From positions 8,707,001 to 8,771,000 of the forward strand of contig NC_081817.1 in the NCBI RefSeq assembly GCF_030704535.1: a DNA stretch of 64,000 nt. The letters are read 5' to 3'. Numbering within the stretch: position 1 is the stretch's first letter; the number at the start of each line of letters is the position of its first letter. The notes under the pieces are model-generated. The model made no database searches. It saw nothing but the letters and a program-made list of their open reading frames with translations, and was not told the origin of the DNA. Of this stretch, positions 11,101 through 23,259 are shown in pieces. The DNA is from Vitis vinifera (lineage: Eukaryota > Streptophyta > Magnoliopsida > Vitales > Vitaceae). The translations under genes were made by a program, and so were the position numbers.

Positions 11101-11304
11101 GGCTACAAGGAGGGCTTGATGAGGACACCTGAATATGCAACACGTCATTTTCTTCCCTGAGTCTTCTTGTCTCTTGGAGTAGGGCCTGTACTTGTTGTTC
11201 ACTCTCTCACTGGTGTATCTCCACAGTTGCACGCCAATCAAAGTAACCCTCGTCACCCATGGCTGACGATCGACTTCTGGAGGGTGTTGACATTTTTGTT
11301 ATGT

Positions 11305-11323
11305 TTCCTACAGATGGCGCCAA
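11305..11323 (-). promoter_or_regulatory. Primer-binding site of the older gypsy element
   Basis: The minus strand reads TTGGCGCCATCTGTAGGA directly inside the LTR end (…GTATCAACA). TTGGCGCC-(A/G)TCTGT-type sites are common in plant gypsy elements. Confidence 0.65.
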
Positions 11324-11988
11324 TGTTGATACCTTGTCAGCAGATGATGGATTCCTCTTTCGAGGCGGTAGTGAAAGCTCCTGTTTAGATGCTGGAATCT
11401 GGGCTTCTTGCTTCCCTGCACCTAGATGTCTGGACGGGTTGTCGGATACGCTTTCCGAAGCTTAAGTTAGATTAGAAACCCTTAGAGAGAAAGAAAGAGA
11501 GAGAGAATTGGTGAGATAACTCACCGTCTCCCCCTCGTGTTCTATTACAATAGGGTTTTTATAATGTTTCGTGGTGAAGAAAAGCTTAGAAGTGCTAAGT
11601 TGGCCCTTGTAATGAAGATTGTGCAGTAGTGGCAGGGCAATCATCACATTTGCAGGGCAGTTGAAGGTTGTGTCAGGCTATGCGTTATGATACAGTTTGC
11701 CGCTCCTCCAACCTTGCACCTACTGAAGCAGACGTAAGGATGGGAAGAGTCCCATCAGTCAATTTGGTGTCAATTGGGCAGGGTCTCGCATATTAGGATA
11801 GATTTGAGGCTATGGAGGAGGTGATGGCTGCTCGGCAGCTCAAATAATCTGGATAGGATGCTCTCGGGCACCTTGAAGGTCGTCCGAACAGTGATGAAAG
11901 ATGTGACACGTGGCCTAGTTGGAAGGATGCCACGTGGACAGACACATAGAAGTATTTGTGGGTGGACACGTGGGATAAGGCCCCTACA
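11324..11988 (-). repeat. 5' LTR of the older gypsy element (665 bp)
   Basis: On the minus strand it begins TGTAGGGGCCTTATCCCACG at 11988 and ends GTATCAACA at 11324, next to the PBS. A TATA box (TATAAAAA, 11556-11563) lies in the middle. Three CACGTG boxes (11907-11912, 11931-11936, 11967-11972) lie in U3. The right flank starts GTTAT, the expected place for a 5 bp target-site duplication. The partner is off the window. Confidence 0.7.
11556..11563 (-). promoter_or_regulatory. TATA box of the older gypsy LTR
   Basis: TATAAAAA on the minus strand, about 345-410 bp downstream of the three G-boxes in the same LTR. Confidence 0.5.
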
Positions 11989-12780
11989 GTTATTATAAGG
12001 GTAATAAGTTTTATTATGCATAAATGTAATTGTAAGGATGATAACTGTTTACCTCATTTGATGAATCACTATGTTAAACATGCATCTACAATCCTACAAG
12101 AACGTATTGAATTTAATTTTGATATCAAATCAGCACTATTGTGGTATCGATTTTGAACCACTGGGACCTTATTCTTTTAAAGTGGTATCAAATTAAACGG
12201 AAATTCAGTAGCATATGGTATCAAAATTCATTGTTGATTAAGATTATTGGTTTTTCAATTTAAATCAATAAGCAAAATGATATGGTAGAGGTATCAAGGT
12301 TATCAAAGTTGTACTGAAATAAACATATTCTAAGAATTTTTGGTATTGAAATGAAATTGATACAAGGGATTGCATCATGATGTATCGCAATAATATATAT
12401 ATGTATGTATGTATATGTATGTTTATATATGTAGATGTATCTTTGTGTGTGTGTTAGAGATCATTCGTATTTTGTATGACACTACAACACACCTTGTTTC
12501 TTTGCATATTTGCTCAAGAGCTATGGGTTTTGTAACTCTACTCCTTTATTTCTTGCCTTTACGACCAAGTGTGTATATTACTTTCCTATCATCTCAAGTT
12601 TCATTTTTTTTTTTTTTTTTCATTTTCATTAGATTTTGTTTTGGGTCTCTTTATTTCATTCAATTTACATAAGGTTACTCATTTTTCGTTTTAACTAGTT
12701 GCTATATTCAAGCTACATTCTTAGTTTAGCTTTGTTATTGTTTTCTAGAGAAAATATCTGCTTTCACTTAACGCTTGGTA
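11989..12780. other. AT-rich spacer
   Basis: No gene was seen. It contains several GGTATCAA-like strings (12140-12300), a TATG/TATA-rich low-complexity stretch (12390-12440) and a T run (12606-12620). Confidence 0.6.
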
Positions 12781-12806
12781 CTTTGAATAGTGTACAGTGC
12801 GGAACT

Positions 12807-14700
12807 ATGGGGAAAGACAAGGGTAAGGCTGTTATGGTAGAGCAAACAGATTCTTTAGATTCCAATTAGGATGCACCTATCAATAAGAGAATGAAACAAA
12901 TGTTGGCTAGTCCACTTTCTAAGTTACAGTCAACGCTAGTGATTTCTGACACACCCAAGACTCGATCATTTGCTAGGACCATTGGTACTCCAACTGCTTT
13001 TGCAGCTAAGTCTTCGGCCAAGAAACTACTTATTAAGAAGACAACTACTACACCAAAATAGTTAGCACCTCAAGTTGATTTGTTTGCAACTGCAAACTTG
13101 TTTGAAGTTATTCAATTAGCTAAGCACATTGATACTTCAGCAACCAAGTCAAAGGAAAAAAAGAAAATTGCACTTAAGAAAACTACTAAATCACTTGCTT
13201 CTAGGAAGCCAGGAGCCATGTATAAAGATAAACTGCATTTTTGGTCAAGCTTGAGCATGTTAAGGTGGACTTTTCCTATTTTCGGAATACTATTTGTGCT
13301 TCTACACTATTGCTGAAAATGGAGTCAAACCATATATGAAACTTTTGTCATACTTCTATCCAGATGGAGTTTGTGATTTTTATGCTACCTTGACATGGGG
13401 CAGAGATATGAGTAACAGTCTACAGTTTATTATTTTAGGTTGGTCTGATATGATTGATAAGATCATTTTTGTTGAGATATTTGGTCTTCCTATTTTGATG
13501 CTAGATGAAAGGAGTTTTCTACCATTTAATCATATTAATTTTCCAATGATGATAGTAACACTATGCAACAAGGGTCATAGTTCATATATTGTAATCTACC
13601 ATTTAGAGATGCATTTGGACTATTGGTTTATTGATCAGGTTTTAGGACAAAGTTCTTACCCTATCGACATGTTACTGAGTATCGAGACTTAACTTTGGAG
13701 GTTGTCTATTGTGTGTTCACTAGCCAGTGGTGTTCACTCAGGTTGATCGCGGAAACTTTGCTCTATTTTGTACATAAGCTGAAGGAAAAGAAGACCAAGT
13801 CGAGTAAGCGTAGTCAGGGATGGAACATATTAAGAAGAAAATGACTAGAGCCATGTTACTAATAGATAGTGAGGTCTCCCTTAACTTCTCTAACTTCTAC
13901 TTCCCCATCACCGATGATTGATCCCTCTACTACACCACCAACTCATTCAGATTTCTTTACTCTTAGTGATATTGCACCGACTCATATTCGACACCTATTA
14001 TTAATTGCTTTTGTTTGGCCACCACCATCATTGTCAGTTCCTAACTGTACTATTGCGTTATTGACTGCTGCTTTTTCATTAGACACTCTAATGCAGATTA
14101 CTTTATATAATTTCTTGTCAGCACATCAATATGAGAATTGCATTTGTCTATTCCATCTATGGAGCATATTTTTCCTCAAGTTTCACTACCTAAGACTAGG
14201 CATTCAATAGACCCAACTTCTAATTTACCTGATCCCATAATTGTTTAGCCTAACCTTCTAGCTACTACAGATGCTCTTGTGGATGTTACAAAGGCTACTG
14301 TGGATGTTACTGCAACTACCATGGATGCTAATGAGGAAAGCATTAAGAATGGTATTGAGGAGGTTATTCCACTATGGAGTTATTCAACTATAGGATACCA
14401 CTATGGATGCTCCTAAGCAGATTGATTGTCAGATTTCGCCTTCTATGGTTCACTAGGACAGTATTCCACATTCTACCCAAATTCCTACTTATAATGATGA
14501 CCTGACCATTAGTCAGCTGATTCGTACTCTAGTAAAACCTTCAATTGATATCATCACTATTAAGAGTGATGACACTGATACTGAGATAAATGTACTTGAG
14601 GCTACTCTTCCTTCTCAAGTGAAAGAAGAACTTGAGGGTAGTATTCCTTTCGACATTGATGAGGGAGTAACCATTGGGGAGTTGTTGGGCTCCAAATGTT
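12807..14700 (+). pseudogene. Broken plant transposon-type ORF
   Basis: Plus-strand translation starts MGKDKGKAVMVEQTDSLDSN and is soon stopped. It continues through Lys-rich segments (KSKEKKKIALKKTTKSLASR near 13150-13210) into a 132-codon open part (13294-13692) with NGVKPYMKLLSYFYPDGVCD followed by FYATLTWGRDMS. A Ser/Thr/Pro-rich and acidic tail runs to about 14700. The order (basic N-terminus, F-Y-A-x-L core, low-complexity tail) resembles the 'putative plant transposon protein' ORFs common in grape and other dicots. Several stops and frame changes make it a relic. The family call is from memory of style and was not searched. Confidence 0.4.
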
Positions 14701-14761
14701 GAGAAACATGCTGAGCTTTAAACAAGAGAAGAAAGTATATCAGAGAAGAAAAGGTTCTCGA

Positions 14762-14805
14762 TCTGTGTTGTCATTACATCTACAGCCTGTGTTGTCATTA
14801 CATCT
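14762..14805. repeat. Short tandem duplication (~23 bp x2)
   Basis: CTGTGTTGTCATTACATCTA followed by CAG occurs twice in direct succession in non-coding DNA after the transposon-type ORF. Confidence 0.8.
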
Positions 14806-15176
14806 ACAGTGATTTTTCTTTATATACATTTCACAACAACAAAAGAAAAACAATAAACACTCGTTATCCTACACACACCACTCTTTTATTTTGTTGACAT
14901 TCAGTTGCACGTACTACTAACAGATTCCATGATCCAGAGCAGCAGCCCCCAGACAGGCCTTAAAAAAAAACACGCTCAGACTTAATAATCAAGGAGTTCA
15001 TTCCAAACCATCAGTGTCTGGAAGATATCAGCCTAAAGTTCAGAGGGATTACCTTCAATTATCTTTGTTAGCTTGCTGATAGCCACATCTTACGATATCA
15101 TTACATGCAAAACTCAAGTACCAGAGGTACCCTGCTAATAACCACATCTTATTTGAGTCTTTTTGGGAATTTGAGA
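14806..15176. other. Non-coding spacer left of the duplicated B3 segment
   Basis: No gene or strong repeat was seen. Matching to the second copy begins near 15177. Confidence 0.5.
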
Positions 15177-17532
15177 CTATGTGAGACCACACTGGCTAAT
15201 GCATCCTCATTTATTGGACCCTTTCAAGGTTTTCTTACCATATAAATAGCTTTTGCACAAAGGATGATCTAGAGGGAATTTATACTTTTCAGTACATTAA
15301 CATTACCTAATCATATTGTGTTACCCATCAAAAGCCATAGTTTTTCAGCTTTCTAAAGTTAATGAATTTTAGTTCCAATCATCATTCTACCTTCCTCTCC
15401 TGTTTCAAATAGTGTCAACTCCCTACTCCTCGGTGTCTTTATGTAACACCATTCAGGTTATGCCTCTGAAGCTCAAAAGGAAATTTCTGATTCTTATTGT
15501 GTTGATTTCATCAATTTGATCGACCCTGTTAATGAAGTTAAAGTAGCTAGGGTCCATGACTATTAGCTGCTACCTAACTTATTGACATCAAAAGGACTGC
15601 AACTGATGTCCAAATCTAAAACTCCTAATTTTGATGTCATCTTTCTGCCTTTCTCTCATATCAGTTTCAAACAGTGTTAGATCCCTACTTTTTAGTGCAT
15701 GTGTTTCATATATATTAGACTATCTCAATTTTTTTCAATTGTAATCAAAACCTTTGTCCTTCACATAGTATTTTCACAATATTCCTAAGTCATAAATCTT
15801 AACCTCTATACATCTCCTTTAAACTCTCAATCTATTTCATATCATCCTTTTCAATCTCTCTCTTTTATTATTGATAGTTCCCAAAATTGTAAGCATAAAA
15901 GTAGAGAAAAAAAAGTCATTATGAGGCATATGTTAGTAATAAACTCTTTCCTAATGTCCAATCTTGATTCAGGCTCTCACTAGGCTTGCAATTTATGCAA
16001 CTCTAGTTGTGCATCTATTTTCCTCACAAACATAAACCTTTATAATTTGCAAATAACAATAGAGCTCATATATAAACTATTAATTAATTTAAATCAAAAG
16101 TGCCTTATTTGCTTATTAAATTATCAAACAAAGCAAGATTGACTACAATCAAGTTTTTGCCCTTACTACTACAAGCTTATATAACTTTTGTGAGCAGGTG
16201 GAAACATGATCAATACAAGAATGGTGCATTGTGTATTTAACAAGAATAAGTTTACAATGATAACATTACATGGAATTAATTAAACACAAAGAAAACAAAG
16301 AAAATAATCCACTCCTAATAAAAAGCGTAGGAGCAAATTTTTTATGACAAATTTTAAGCACGCGTTATGGAAATAAAAGTCTTGTAATTAGTGAAATCTT
16401 GTTGGTTTAACGAGGGAGGAAGCTAATACTCGTTCTTTATAATGTTGCATTGAGAAGCCAGATGAACTAGGTAGGCATTAGAACCCTTTTCCAAATACAA
16501 ATCCTGAAGTCAATACATATGAGACTGATTGGGGACATGTAAATGATTTGCTTCTAGCCAAAAGTAATAGATGTGTTCAAGCCCAGATATTCATCAAAGA
16601 TTTTACTACAAGCACACCCCAATAAAACTTTTTCCAGATGTAATTCAGACCAACAAGAAGCTCAGTGGTTATTGCCTCTGTTCTTTCCTGATTTGTAAAG
16701 TAAAGAGTTTGTACTAAAAGCACATTTCTCTTTGAAATTAACTTTGCTTTTGGATCTAGGTAGTTACAATTGTTCAGTTTTCCCATAAAAGATTCTTTTG
16801 CAGTGGGATATTAAGTTTCTGTGGCCTTTTTTCAATACTTCCAAGTAAGGAATTTCCAAATACTATTCAATGATCATCAATTAAACCACTATATATCTTA
16901 ATGATTTTGTTAGGACCCTTCCCTTTCTTTTGAGTTCTCTGCAGAGGTCTTTAGATTACAATAAAACTCATTAGTTTTATTTATTTTAATAAAATAGAAA
17001 ATATCTGATAGGAGATAAAATAAAACAATGATAAACTATTAGAATGAATCGATAAAAGGATTCACTTCAATATGTAGCTATTCAAGGAAAAAAAAAACTA
17101 GTCAAGAAAAATGTCTGCAAACAAACAAGATCTTATGCCTTGGCAAATAGGAATGGATCTTAGGCAACCCTAGGATTTCTAAATGTACACCTACTTACAC
17201 ATCTAAAATGTGATTCAGGCTTTAGGAAACGGTAAACTAGGAGCAGTAGAAATTGTTGGTTTTATTTATTCTCAATTCTTTATACAAAAATCACCTAAGA
17301 TTGACCGTGCTTAGAATTGAATTATTTCACCTAAACTGGAAAAATCCTTCTTTATATTTAATAAAAGATTTACATATGGACTGTTCTTATACAAACTTTT
17401 GTCCTGTCCTAGTAGTCAAATTCCCAATTAGACAACTTTAAAATTGACCCAGTATGAACATATCTGGTAATTGCATAGAGACGCAATTTGCAATAGTAAA
17501 TACACTTACTTTGCATGTCCCTGATATCCATA

Positions 17533-18282
17533 TCAACTATCCAGGATGCCCCTTAATGAACGATTCCTAGGATCATCTTGTAGTCTTCTCTTTACAAGAG
17601 TGAAACCCAACTTGGACTTGATTCGAAAATACCAGAGCTGCACCGTTTCATCTTCACTCATGCTATTCCTCCATACAACCGAATTCCAATTAGTCACCAA
17701 CACATACATTGAGCTAGAATTTTCGGAAGCTTTCTTCATGTCCCACTTCCTCAAGCTGATGGTTTCCCGATGAAGGGAGGGCTCAATCAACATCACTTCC
17801 ATATCTGCACATTTTTTTCCGTTTCTTCCTGAGTTCAACCTCTCACTCTCTTCAGGTGTGAGGAAACTTTTTTGGATCTGGTTTACGGGTATGGACAGAC
17901 GGTTGTGACCGGTACTCACATCAATCTTGAAAAGAGGTTTCTCGATTACAAACATGACATCAGAACCCCCCAAAGCCTTGATCTGATTCCTGAGAATGAC
18001 AGGGAGCTCTGGTGTTGCATGGGGAGACGGAAACCTTGCCTTATCCATTATCTTCTTCATCCTTCGCTTCTTTTTCTCCTGAACACACCCGCCCTCATCA
18101 TCATCATGGCACCATGGGGCTCGCTTCTTGATCCTGATCGATTCTTGCGGACACTGATCACCGTCATCTTCAAATTTGTCGATCGTTTCTTGAAGAGCCT
18201 GATCGCCTTCATCTTCAAATTTGTTGGTCGTTTCTTCGAGAACCTGGTCGTGTTTCTTCTCATCTTTTACAACAAAATCCAT
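17533..18282 (-). CDS. B3 domain (DUF313-type) protein, intact copy 1
   Basis: An uninterrupted single-exon frame of 249 residues, recognised as the plant DUF313/B3 family (the At2g31720-like group of putative B3 DNA-binding proteins). Residues 1-50 are acidic with two related K-F-E-D-(E/D)-G-D-Q units. Basic patches at 51-54 and 70-78 (KKKRRMKK) could be nuclear localisation signals. The B3-like part spans about 90-232, from TPELPVILRNQIKALGGSDV through RLSIPVNQIQKSFLTPEESE and SLRKWDMKKA to TVQLWYFRIKSKLGFTLV. Role by family: nuclear DNA binding or transcription control, target unknown. The start is supported by the same MD-x-VV-x-DEKKHDQ opening in all five copies, with a TATA box upstream. 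Expression is unproven. Confidence 0.8.
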   Translation of the reverse strand: MDFVVKDEKKHDQVLEETTNKFEDEGDQALQETIDKFEDDGDQCPQESIRIKKRAPWCHDDDEGGCVQEKKKRRMKKIMDKARFPSPHATPELPVILRNQIKALGGSDVMFVIEKPLFKIDVSTGHNRLSIPVNQIQKSFLTPEESERLNSGRNGKKCADMEVMLIEPSLHRETISLRKWDMKKASENSSSMYVLVTNWNSVVWRNSMSEDETVQLWYFRIKSKLGFTLVKRRLQDDPRNRSLRGILDS

Positions 18283-18432
18283 TGTAGCTCTTCGATCACA
18301 GAATGCGCAAACTATATAGCTTCAGTGGTTTCTTGGTCTTCTTGGGATGGCAAGATGATGACCTAGAGAGAAGTCTTTCAATTTGGAAAGTTACAAGTGG
18401 TTTCTTGTTCTTGTTGGTATGGCAGGAGAGAG

Positions 18433-18444
18433 CTTATATATAGA
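18433..18444 (-). promoter_or_regulatory. TATA box upstream of B3 copy 1
   Basis: TCTATATATAAG on the minus strand, about 150 bp before the ATG. The surrounding block (CTTTCCAAATTGAAAGACTC, then the TATA box) is conserved upstream of all B3 copies in the window. Confidence 0.55.
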
Positions 18445-18599
18445 TAAAGTCCCTAGGAGACGAGTCTTTCAATTTGGAAAGTTACTAAATCCTAATCAAA
18501 TACTACAACCTCCCTATATTTTCGGAAACTTGGATCGACCATTGGCCTCCAAATTCTATTTCTTTTAGTGTTTAAACAAGTCCAATTATCTCCTTTTTT

Positions 18600-20560
18600 T
18601 TTCTTTGTCTTTTTTTTGTTTGTTAAGAACAACAAAAATTAGAACTTACCAAACATGTTGAATTGAAAAACTTTTATGTTTCTCATTTTTAAAATTATTG
18701 TAAATGGAAGAGCATCCAATGCCACCTCATAAGTCTTTTTTAAAATGTATTAAAAATTTATCATTACCCCAAAATTTAAAAATTTTAAATAATTATAAAA
18801 GCATAATAATTCCTACATTTTATTTAGAATCTACTATTTTTAAAAGGCAATATACAGATCTTTAAAAATTCAAGGAAAAATAAAGAAGAAATCTGGAAGA
18901 AAAGAAAATGTTAAAATAAAATAAAAATTGATTTAAATTTCAAAAAAATTGAATTATCCTCCCCAAATTTTTTATTTTTTGAAAACATTTATACAATTTG
19001 TTATGAACTACACTCTTTTGATTATTTATTTATTTATTTAAATGTGAAATTTATTGTAACCTAGTATTTATTTGGAATCTTTAAATATCAATTTTCCTTA
19101 TAATTTCCTATTGGAATATTTCCTTCAAATTATTAAAATTTTTAGAATGAAATGTATAGTTGAGTAAGAAGTCAAATGATTAATGATAGTCTTGATAATA
19201 TTTAATGGAAATAATAAATGATGATAAGATCAAAATATAAAGGATAATAGAAGTACAAATATGTAATTTCCACCTACTGCCTACTTCCAAACCTGCATGC
19301 AAAGGATAAGGCTTTGTTTGAAACATGACAACTTTTGAAACTTCCAGGTGATATTTGATACATTGGAATAAGAATGACTATGTTGTTTCCATTTCCATGT
19401 CCCCTTGAATATGAATAAATTTGGTGATTCTATTTTTTTTTGTATATGCTAAGAATGTAAGGTTGGAATAATATTTTGTTTTCATTTCAATATTAAGTAA
19501 AATTAGAAATGAAAATAAAAATAAATAAATTGATAATAATATGTGTACTTATAGTTTAAAATAATTTTTTATTTTATTTTTTAAAAGAAAAATTCTCACA
19601 CTCTTTAAAATATCTTTTTATTTTCATTTAAAAAAATCCTTGAGAGTTTTTTTTGTTAAATGATAAAAACCTATTTGGGTGTGTGGTTAAAAAAAAAAAT
19701 TGATTTTAAAATTTTAAACCATTGTTTAGTTGTTTTCTAGAAGCAATTTTTAAAAACAAAGTAAAATAGAGAATTGTTCTTCCAATTTTTTTTTCACTAA
19801 AGAAAATGAATTTCAAATCAAATAAGACTTTGTATTGAATTTATTAATAAGTTTAATAACGGTATAAAATAATTTAAAATTCAAATATATATATATATAT
19901 ATATATAATAAACATAATTAATGCTTTAAATTCTTTAATAAATCTTGTAATTTTAAGAATAATTTGAAATTTAAAAAATTGATTAATTAATTATAGATTA
20001 ACAAAATAATTCAAAGTGTCATCTTCGTAATTGAGTAATAAATATATGCATATAATGAAAATTTTGACTAATTTATACCTTAAAAATTAGATTTGATTTT
20101 TTTAAAATTGATTTAAAATATAATAGTATTAGCTATTATTAATTTTGAATAATTATTCTTTATTTTTGACAAAATAAATTAATTATGTTTTTATAAGATG
20201 TCAATATCCATATTTTAATAATATTTATGAAATATATAAAATAGTATTAGAAAATATTAATTTCGAATTGTGATTATTTATTTTTAACAAAATAAATCAA
20301 TTAATGTTAATATCTATAACATTTATTAAAAATATAATTTATAATTTTATTATATTATTAATTTTCATATTTTATTAAAAACTATTTATTTTTTAATTTA
20401 TTTGGAATTATAAAATTAATTTTATTTTTAATAAGACATGAATTAAATTAAGGTTATATTACATAAATTGAATTTACAATTTCAAAATTAAAAAAAAAAT
20501 TAAAAATAACTTATCTAAAAATGTTTTTAGTTGTGTAATTTTTAAAAACTATTTTTAAAA
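18600..20560. other. AT-rich intergenic DNA with an (AT)n tract
   Basis: Long A/T-rich stretches with no coding signal. An (AT)n microsatellite lies near 19887-19907. Its counterpart downstream is about 24550-26110. Confidence 0.7.
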
Positions 20561-20564
20561 ATAG

Positions 20565-21130
20565 GGACTGTCAAAAGCTAACTTATTAGCCTGACAAAAT
20601 CTAATAGCACCCCAAAGAAATGGCATTTTTCCTTCCATGGAAATGATGCCTTAATTATCATTCTGTCTCTGTTTCCATTTAAAATGAATACAAAGAGAGG
20701 CAGGTGAGGAATAGACCTTCTTTCTCCTTTCTTGCAATAGCATCAGCAGCAGTAGAAATCATCCAAGGTAGAACAAGCTCCACTTGTCTCCAATATGTCA
20801 ATTCCGGATGAATAACTCAACTCCCCATTCATTAACCAATAAAGGCTTGTCTTCTTCGCGATTGGAGGTTACATCCTGCTGCAATGCACTCTGGATTGAC
20901 TTCAAGCACAGAATGAGAAACTTTGACGGATAATCCCACCCTTCCCTGGCAGAAGAATCTTACCTTTTTCTGATTTCTCTTCCACATTGTCAAAGGATGG
21001 AAGAACCTCTTTCTGCTCATTCTTTATAGTTTTGACATGCATTTTCAGTTCTTGATGATTTACATTTACATGATTCCCATCCAGAGTTCTATTCTTCAGA
21101 GCAGTATTGTTCCCATTGCATTTGAATTAA
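20565..21130 (-). pseudogene. Inverted fragment of helicase-like exon 2 and adjacent intron
   Basis: The reverse complement of 20740-21060 matches the coding part of exon 2 at about 36100-36440: the segments for PECIAAGC versus QSALQQD, the KPLxVNEWGVE region and the GACSTLE region are recognisable. To the left, 20569-20700 matches the following intron up to the exon 3 acceptor region (36900-37090), including the CATTTCCATGGAAGGAAAAA-like block and the GGC(C/T)AGTAAGTTAGCT-like block. Frameshifts and stops destroy the frame. Because intron sequence is included, it arose by DNA duplication, not retrocopying. It lies between the two left B3 segments in the orientation opposite to the main gene. 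Confidence 0.8.
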
Positions 21131-21239
21131 TTCTTTTCCCAAATTTTTAAACAAGAAAAATGGAGTTTCGAAATGTACAAGTTTTTCTCTAATTTCCATT
21201 ATATCTTCAAAATTTACACACGCTTACACATGTAAAATG

Positions 21240-21730
21240 TGATTCAGGCTTTAGGAATGGTAAATTAGGAGCAATAGAATCAGATCAGTCATGCGAGAAT
21301 AGCCAGAGAAATGTCAAAAACAATAAACATAGCAATGAGAGCTTAATTGTGCTCACATGCTGGAGCCGAACACTCTGTCCACCACAGCTTCTTGCTAATT
21401 TTATTGGTTCATATTGGGCCTGATTTTGTTGTAGAGACCTGGATAGAAACTGTTGGTTTTATTCATTCTTAAGATTGGTCCTGACCTAGTAGCAAATTCC
21501 CAAAGGGGTCTCAAGCAAATCTAGCTCCACTATTCTAAGATGAATGAACTGAAGATAGCATTATTGCAGAAACTGACAGGCTGTGTATTTTTAGTTACAG
21601 CAAGGGTGAAAAATCTCAAGACTTCAGAAAAGACGCTCAAACCATCTGGAGAGAGTTTCAGCTAGAACAGCTCAAACTCCACACACTTTGTTGTGTCCTT
21701 CAAGTCCTTATAATCAAACTTAGCACTCTC
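21240..21730. repeat. Dispersed repeat shared in inverted form with 52480-52990
   Basis: Blocks such as GTCCACCACAGCTTCTTGCT (near 21377) and CTCCTTTTTCTGCACACTAA (near 21728) reappear as reverse complements near 52870 and 52520. This links the left (minus) and right (plus) B3 neighbourhoods as parts of one inverted duplication. Confidence 0.7.
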
Positions 21731-23259
21731 CTTTTTCTGCACACTAATTGCAGTGCTACCAATTCCAGCATCACAGAAATTAGGCAATTCCAAGGGTACT
21801 GCACTGTGTATTAGAGCCCAATTCAAGCCTTTAAAGGGAGTGTTTCTTCATATCTACCCTTTAAATGTTTCTAACCAATCCTCTGGCTCCTTTACTAACA
21901 GCCCCCTGGTCAAATCTCTTGCATGAAAACTAACCATAGGGTTATGTGATACCACACTGGCTAATGTATCTTCATTTCCTGAACCCTTCAAGGTTTTCTT
22001 ACCATATAAAAATTTTGCACAAAGGATGATCTTGACGGGATTGATACTTTTTAGTACATGATCATTATTCAATCATATTATGCTACCCATTAAAAACCAT
22101 AGTTTTTCAGTTTCCTCAAATTATTGATAGTATCAACTCCCTACTTCTAAGTGTCTTTGTTCCATATATTTAGACTACCTATGGGCTTTTTCATCTACTA
22201 TCTAAACCTTATTTTTATAGTATCTTCACACCATTCCCAACTCATAAATCTTAACCTCTATATATCTCCTTTAAATCCTCATTCCATTTCATATGATCCA
22301 TTTCAGTCTCTCTCTTTATTATTGACAGTTCCCAAAATTGTAAACATAGAAGTAGAGAAAAAAAGGCCACTTTGAGGTATATCTTAGTAACCAACATGAA
22401 GCTCAATGGTTATTGCCTCTGTTCTTTCTTGATTTGCAAAGTAAATAGTTTGTACTAGAAGCAAATTTGTCTTTGAAACCAAGTTTTTATTTTTTTGGAC
22501 CTAGGTAGTTTTACATCTGTTCAGTTTTGTCATAAAAGATTCTCTTTGTAGTAGGATATTAAGTTTCCGTGGCCTTTTTTCAACACTTCCAAGTGAGGAA
22601 TTTCCAAATCTGTTCAATGTCATCAATTAAATCACTATATATCCTAATGATTTTGTTAGGGACCCTTCCTCTTCTTTTGAGATCTTTGCATAGGTCTATG
22701 GATTACACTAGATGGTATGGTAAACATCTAAATGATGCAACGAAATTGACTATGACGAATGCAAATTATTGCTTCTTGCTAATTTTATCGGTTCCAGATG
22801 TTGAGCCTGATTCTGTTGCAGTAGAGGACCTCAATAGATATTGTTGGTTTTATTGATCCTCAAGATTGGTCTTGCCCTAGTAGTCAAATTCCCATGTGGA
22901 CAACTTTAGAATTGACTCTGTATAAACATATCTGGTATTTGCAATTAGTTAATACACTATTAGTAGATAAGCAATATATATAAACAGACACTCTGTTTCT
23001 TGGAGTGATATGATAGATAGATAAATGAATTTTTTTAAAAAAATATAAATCATATTATAATTAAAAAATGAAAAATAGCAATAGAGAAAGGGAGATAGAA
23101 GGGAATGGCAATGTTTCTATTAACATTCAACCAAAATTAAAATTCTACATTAGCGGGGAAAAAAAAAAGGAAAATCAATTTAGTGACAATTATTATCCAA
23201 GGAGATTTATCATCTTCTACTAAATAGTAAATACATCTACCTTGTCCCTAATATCCATA

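Larger units (their letters stand above)
8581..11323 (-). mobile_element. Older Ty3/gypsy element, internal region (gag, protease, RT start), interrupted
   Basis: The minus strand carries, from the right, a PBS (11305-11323), a leader, gag (about 9600-11100), protease (9335-9568), a linker and the beginning of RT. RT stops abruptly at 8581, where the first element's LTR is inserted. Many stops and frame changes break the frames, so this is an old copy. The rest of pol should lie beyond the window start, on the far side of the inserted element. Confidence 0.85.
15177..20560. repeat. Left segmental duplication, copy 1 (carries B3 gene)
   Basis: This matches 21930-26110 in the same order and orientation. 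Shared stretches include ACCACACTGGCTAATG followed by a CCTTTCAAGGTTTTCTTACC-like stretch (15187 on, 21954 on), GGTTATTGCCTCTGTTCTTT (near 16670, 22405), the B3 gene (17533, 23260) and the AT-rich tail with TTTAATAAATCTTG (near 19935, 25645). Many small gaps separate the copies, so the duplication is fairly old. Confidence 0.75.

Noticed and set aside
13080..13316. Lys-rich protein (KSKEKKKIALKKTTK) as an independent small gene
   Set aside because: It continues a broken transposon-type frame on both sides, so I kept it as part of that relic.
17872..18366. 164-codon plus-strand frame opposite the B3 gene, and similar antisense frames at 23632-24117 and 51135-51710
   Set aside because: They are antisense shadows of the B3 coding sequence and rich in low-complexity peptides.
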